From the NCBI RefSeq assembly GCF_001652265.1, contig NZ_LWBS01000443.1, positions 1 to 26,019 of the forward strand: DNA of 26,019 bases, given 5' to 3'. This DNA is from Rhizobium leguminosarum (GTDB lineage Bacteria > Pseudomonadota > Alphaproteobacteria > Rhizobiales > Rhizobiaceae). Below the pieces are notes generated by a model. The model saw only the letters and a program-made list of their open reading frames with translations. It was not told where the DNA came from and ran no database searches. Positions 24,621-26,019 of the stretch are shown here, piece by piece; within the stretch, counting starts at the first letter, position 1; every line of letters starts with the position of its first letter. Position numbers and translations under genes: made by a program.

Positions 24621-24637
24621 GGGCAGGGATACTTTCA

Positions 24638-25450
24638 ATGAAAAAAACGGGATTGATCGCAGCCGCCGGCTGCATAGCCGGACTCTTACTTGCGGCGGGC
24701 GCGCAGGCGCAAAGCATGACGAGCAACGAGGTGAAAGGAACAAATCTTTCCAGGAAGTGGCGCGGCACGCCGGGACTGGTCACGACTGGACCGGACGGAA
24801 AGGTGATCTTCTTGTTCGGCGAAACGCAACCTTCCGTCGTCTGCTCGCCTTTACAGGTCTGCGACATCGAACTTCAGGGTGGCGAGATCGTTCGCGACGT
24901 CCTCGTCGGCGACACCGTGCGCTGGAAGGTAGAGCCGGCCACCTCGGGTGCGACAGGCGGACAGGCCATCCATCTCATCGTCAAACCATCTGAGCCAGGG
25001 CTTTTCACCTCGATGGTCGTCACCACGTCACGTCGAACCTATCACATCCAGCTCAAATCCCATCCCAGCCAGTACATGGCGCGCATTGGCTTCGAATATC
25101 CGGAAGACGTGTCCACCAAGCTCGCCGACATAAACGCCCGTCTCGAAACGGGCGGCATTCCGGGCACAGCGCCGGACAAGCTGAACTTCTCCTACTCGGT
25201 GAGCGGGAGCGCGCCCTGGAAACCGAAGCGGGTCTATTCTGACGGGGTGAAGACCTACATCCAGTTCCCGAAGTCGATCTCCGGTCAGGATGCACCAGTG
25301 CTCTTCGTCGTCTCCGGCGGTCAAAATCGCATCGTCAATTACCGGATGAAGAACGACATGATGACCGTCGACTATGCGATCGACAAGGCGATCCTCGTTT
25401 CCGGCGTCGGTTGGCGGCAGCAGAAGATCACCATCCGGCGGGGAGGCTGA
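24638..25450 (+). CDS. trbG: TrbG, outer-membrane core protein (VirB9 family)
   Basis: 270 residues. The signal peptide covers about residues 1-24 (AAGAQAQ). The mature protein has the CagX/VirB9 pattern: VFLFG-type beta strands near 50-60, [11 protein letters not shown] near 130-140, and [18 protein letters not shown] with PVLFVV near the C-terminus. VirB9 proteins form the ring that links the periplasmic channel to the outer membrane together with TrbH and TrbI. The ATG follows trbF by 17 bases, and a GGGCAGGG upstream may serve as a weak ribosome-binding site. Confidence 0.93.
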   Translation: MKKTGLIAAAGCIAGLLLAAGAQAQSMTSNEVKGTNLSRKWRGTPGLVTTGPDGKVIFLFGETQPSVVCSPLQVCDIELQGGEIVRDVLVGDTVRWKVEPATSGATGGQAIHLIVKPSEPGLFTSMVVTTSRRTYHIQLKSHPSQYMARIGFEYPEDVSTKLADINARLETGGIPGTAPDKLNFSYSVSGSAPWKPKRVYSDGVKTYIQFPKSISGQDAPVLFVVSGGQNRIVNYRMKNDMMTVDYAIDKAILVSGVGWRQQKITIRRGG

Positions 25451-25453
25451 ACC

Positions 25454-25891
25454 ATGCGGAAGCTATTTGCATTCTTCATCGCGGCCGCGCTGCTCTCCGG
25501 CTGCCAAACGGCCGACGCACTGACCACCAGCTCGACCGCGGTGGCCGTCACCGGACCGGCTGCAAACGCCATCGCCGGCGACATGGCAAGCCGTCTGGCT
25601 GAACGGATCGGCCCGGCGGGTGCTACGACCACGATCAAAATGGAGAAGGACACGTCGGACTTCGCGACCGCCCTCGAAGCCGCCCTGAAGGGGTGGGGTT
25701 ACACGGTCGTCACGGACGGCAAGATCGCCAAAGACGTCAAGCCGATCGAGCTTTCCTGTTCGATCGAGGGCTTTGACGGGCAGGTTTTGGCGCGGCTTTC
25801 GACGTCATCCATCGCTCTCGGCCGCGCTTACACGCCGACGGCGGCGGGTGCTGTGCCGGCTAGGAAGTGTGGACAGTTATCTGACCCATAG
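25454..25891 (+). CDS. trbH: TrbH, conjugal transfer lipoprotein, 3' end replaced by an IS element
   Basis: 145 residues as read. The lipobox LSGC gives Cys17 as the modified residue after an N-terminal signal, so the protein is an outer-membrane lipoprotein (VirB7-like position). Native sequence runs to about GAVPA near residue 136; the last residues (RKCGQLSDP) are read from the IS5-type tip that starts near 25864. Ti-type TrbH proteins are about this length, so only a short tail is lost and function may survive. GGGGAGG precedes the ATG. The insertion separates trbH from trbI, which should lie beyond the element. Confidence 0.85.
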   Translation: MRKLFAFFIAAALLSGCQTADALTTSSTAVAVTGPAANAIAGDMASRLAERIGPAGATTTIKMEKDTSDFATALEAALKGWGYTVVTDGKIAKDVKPIELSCSIEGFDGQVLARLSTSSIALGRAYTPTAAGAVPARKCGQLSDP

Positions 25892-26019
25892 GACGATTGC
25901 TGCGATAGTGACGACTGCGAGGTAGTTTTCGGCGGTTTTTTCGAAGCGCGTAGCGACCCTGCGGAACTGCTTGAGTCTCGAGAAGCAGCATTCGATCAGG
26001 TGGCGCTGGGCGTAGAGAT
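25864..26019 (-). mobile_element. IS5-family insertion sequence, one end only
   Basis: The element enters from the right edge. Its tip starts near 25864 (GAAGTGTGGACAG) after CTAG at 25860-25863, and the trbH frame loses its character here. The 3' end of a DDE transposase gene lies just inside, 13 bases from the tip. IS5-group elements often target CTAG or TA; the exact end could shift by 1-4 bases. Confidence 0.75.
25877..26019 (-). CDS. IS5-family transposase, C-terminal 46 residues (partial)
   Basis: The minus-strand frame runs in from the right edge to TAA at 25879-25877. It reads RHLIECCFSRLKQFRRVATR then FEKTAENYLAVVTIAAIVLW. The R-x3-E-x6-K spacing around the Glu is the signature that holds the last catalytic residue of IS4/IS5-class DDE enzymes. 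The LKQFRRVATRFEKTAENYLA wording is typical of the IS427 group that is common in Rhizobiales. Confidence 0.88.
   Translation of the reverse strand, partial: LYAQRHLIECCFSRLKQFRRVATRFEKTAENYLAVVTIAAIVLWVR

Overview
The window looks like a piece of a repABC plasmid from the Rhizobiales (Rhizobium, Agrobacterium, Sinorhizobium or a close relative). The evidence is a complete repABC cassette, a divergent traI-trb conjugation operon in the gene order of Agrobacterium Ti and rhizobial symbiotic plasmids, a rhizobial RHE_PE00001/DUF1612 protein and moderately GC-rich DNA. It is an accessory region with several insertions. No tRNA, rRNA or CRISPR array was seen.

Left part (1-4994, nearly all on the minus strand). 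The tip of an IS6-family element (1-234) cuts the 3' end of a long gene for an SMC/Rad50-like ATPase. That ATPase has a CxxC zinc-hook motif and a LexA/S24-like C-terminal region, and it is the least explained protein here. A complete DUF1612 protein gene follows.

Transposon block (about 5065-10116). This is a compact Tn402/Tn5053-like unit: tniA, tniB and tniQ run leftward with overlapping starts, and a serine recombinase converges on tniQ. tniQ carries a frameshift. The tniA-side end (TGTC at 10116, minus strand) lies inside the 3' end of a TSUP (TauE-like) permease gene and gives that protein a transposon-encoded tail. The other end, at about 5065, is only a candidate.

Spacer genes (10117-13012). 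After tauE comes a dead HIT-family gene with an in-frame TAG and a 4-base tandem duplication, then a possible integrase scrap, a cold-shock protein gene and a NYN-LOTUS RNA-processing protein gene.

Replication and partition (12957-16675). repA, repB and repC run leftward. repA and repB overlap. A short counter-transcribed RNA with a promoter and terminator lies between repB and repC. A matched pair of long perfect palindromes, likely parS sites, brackets repC, and repC contains an AT-rich stretch where the origin is expected.

Conjugation (17052 to the end). traI (acyl-homoserine-lactone synthase) leads trbB-C-D-E-J-K-L-F-G-H, a mating-pair-formation type IV secretion system. trbH loses its last codons to an IS5-family element whose transposase 3' end runs off the window, so trbI is not seen.

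Across the window, every GGGNAGGG motif found by eye points away from the repC origin region: 6 of 6 on the minus strand to the left and 9 of 9 on the plus strand to the right. This resembles KOPS polarity on a replichore.
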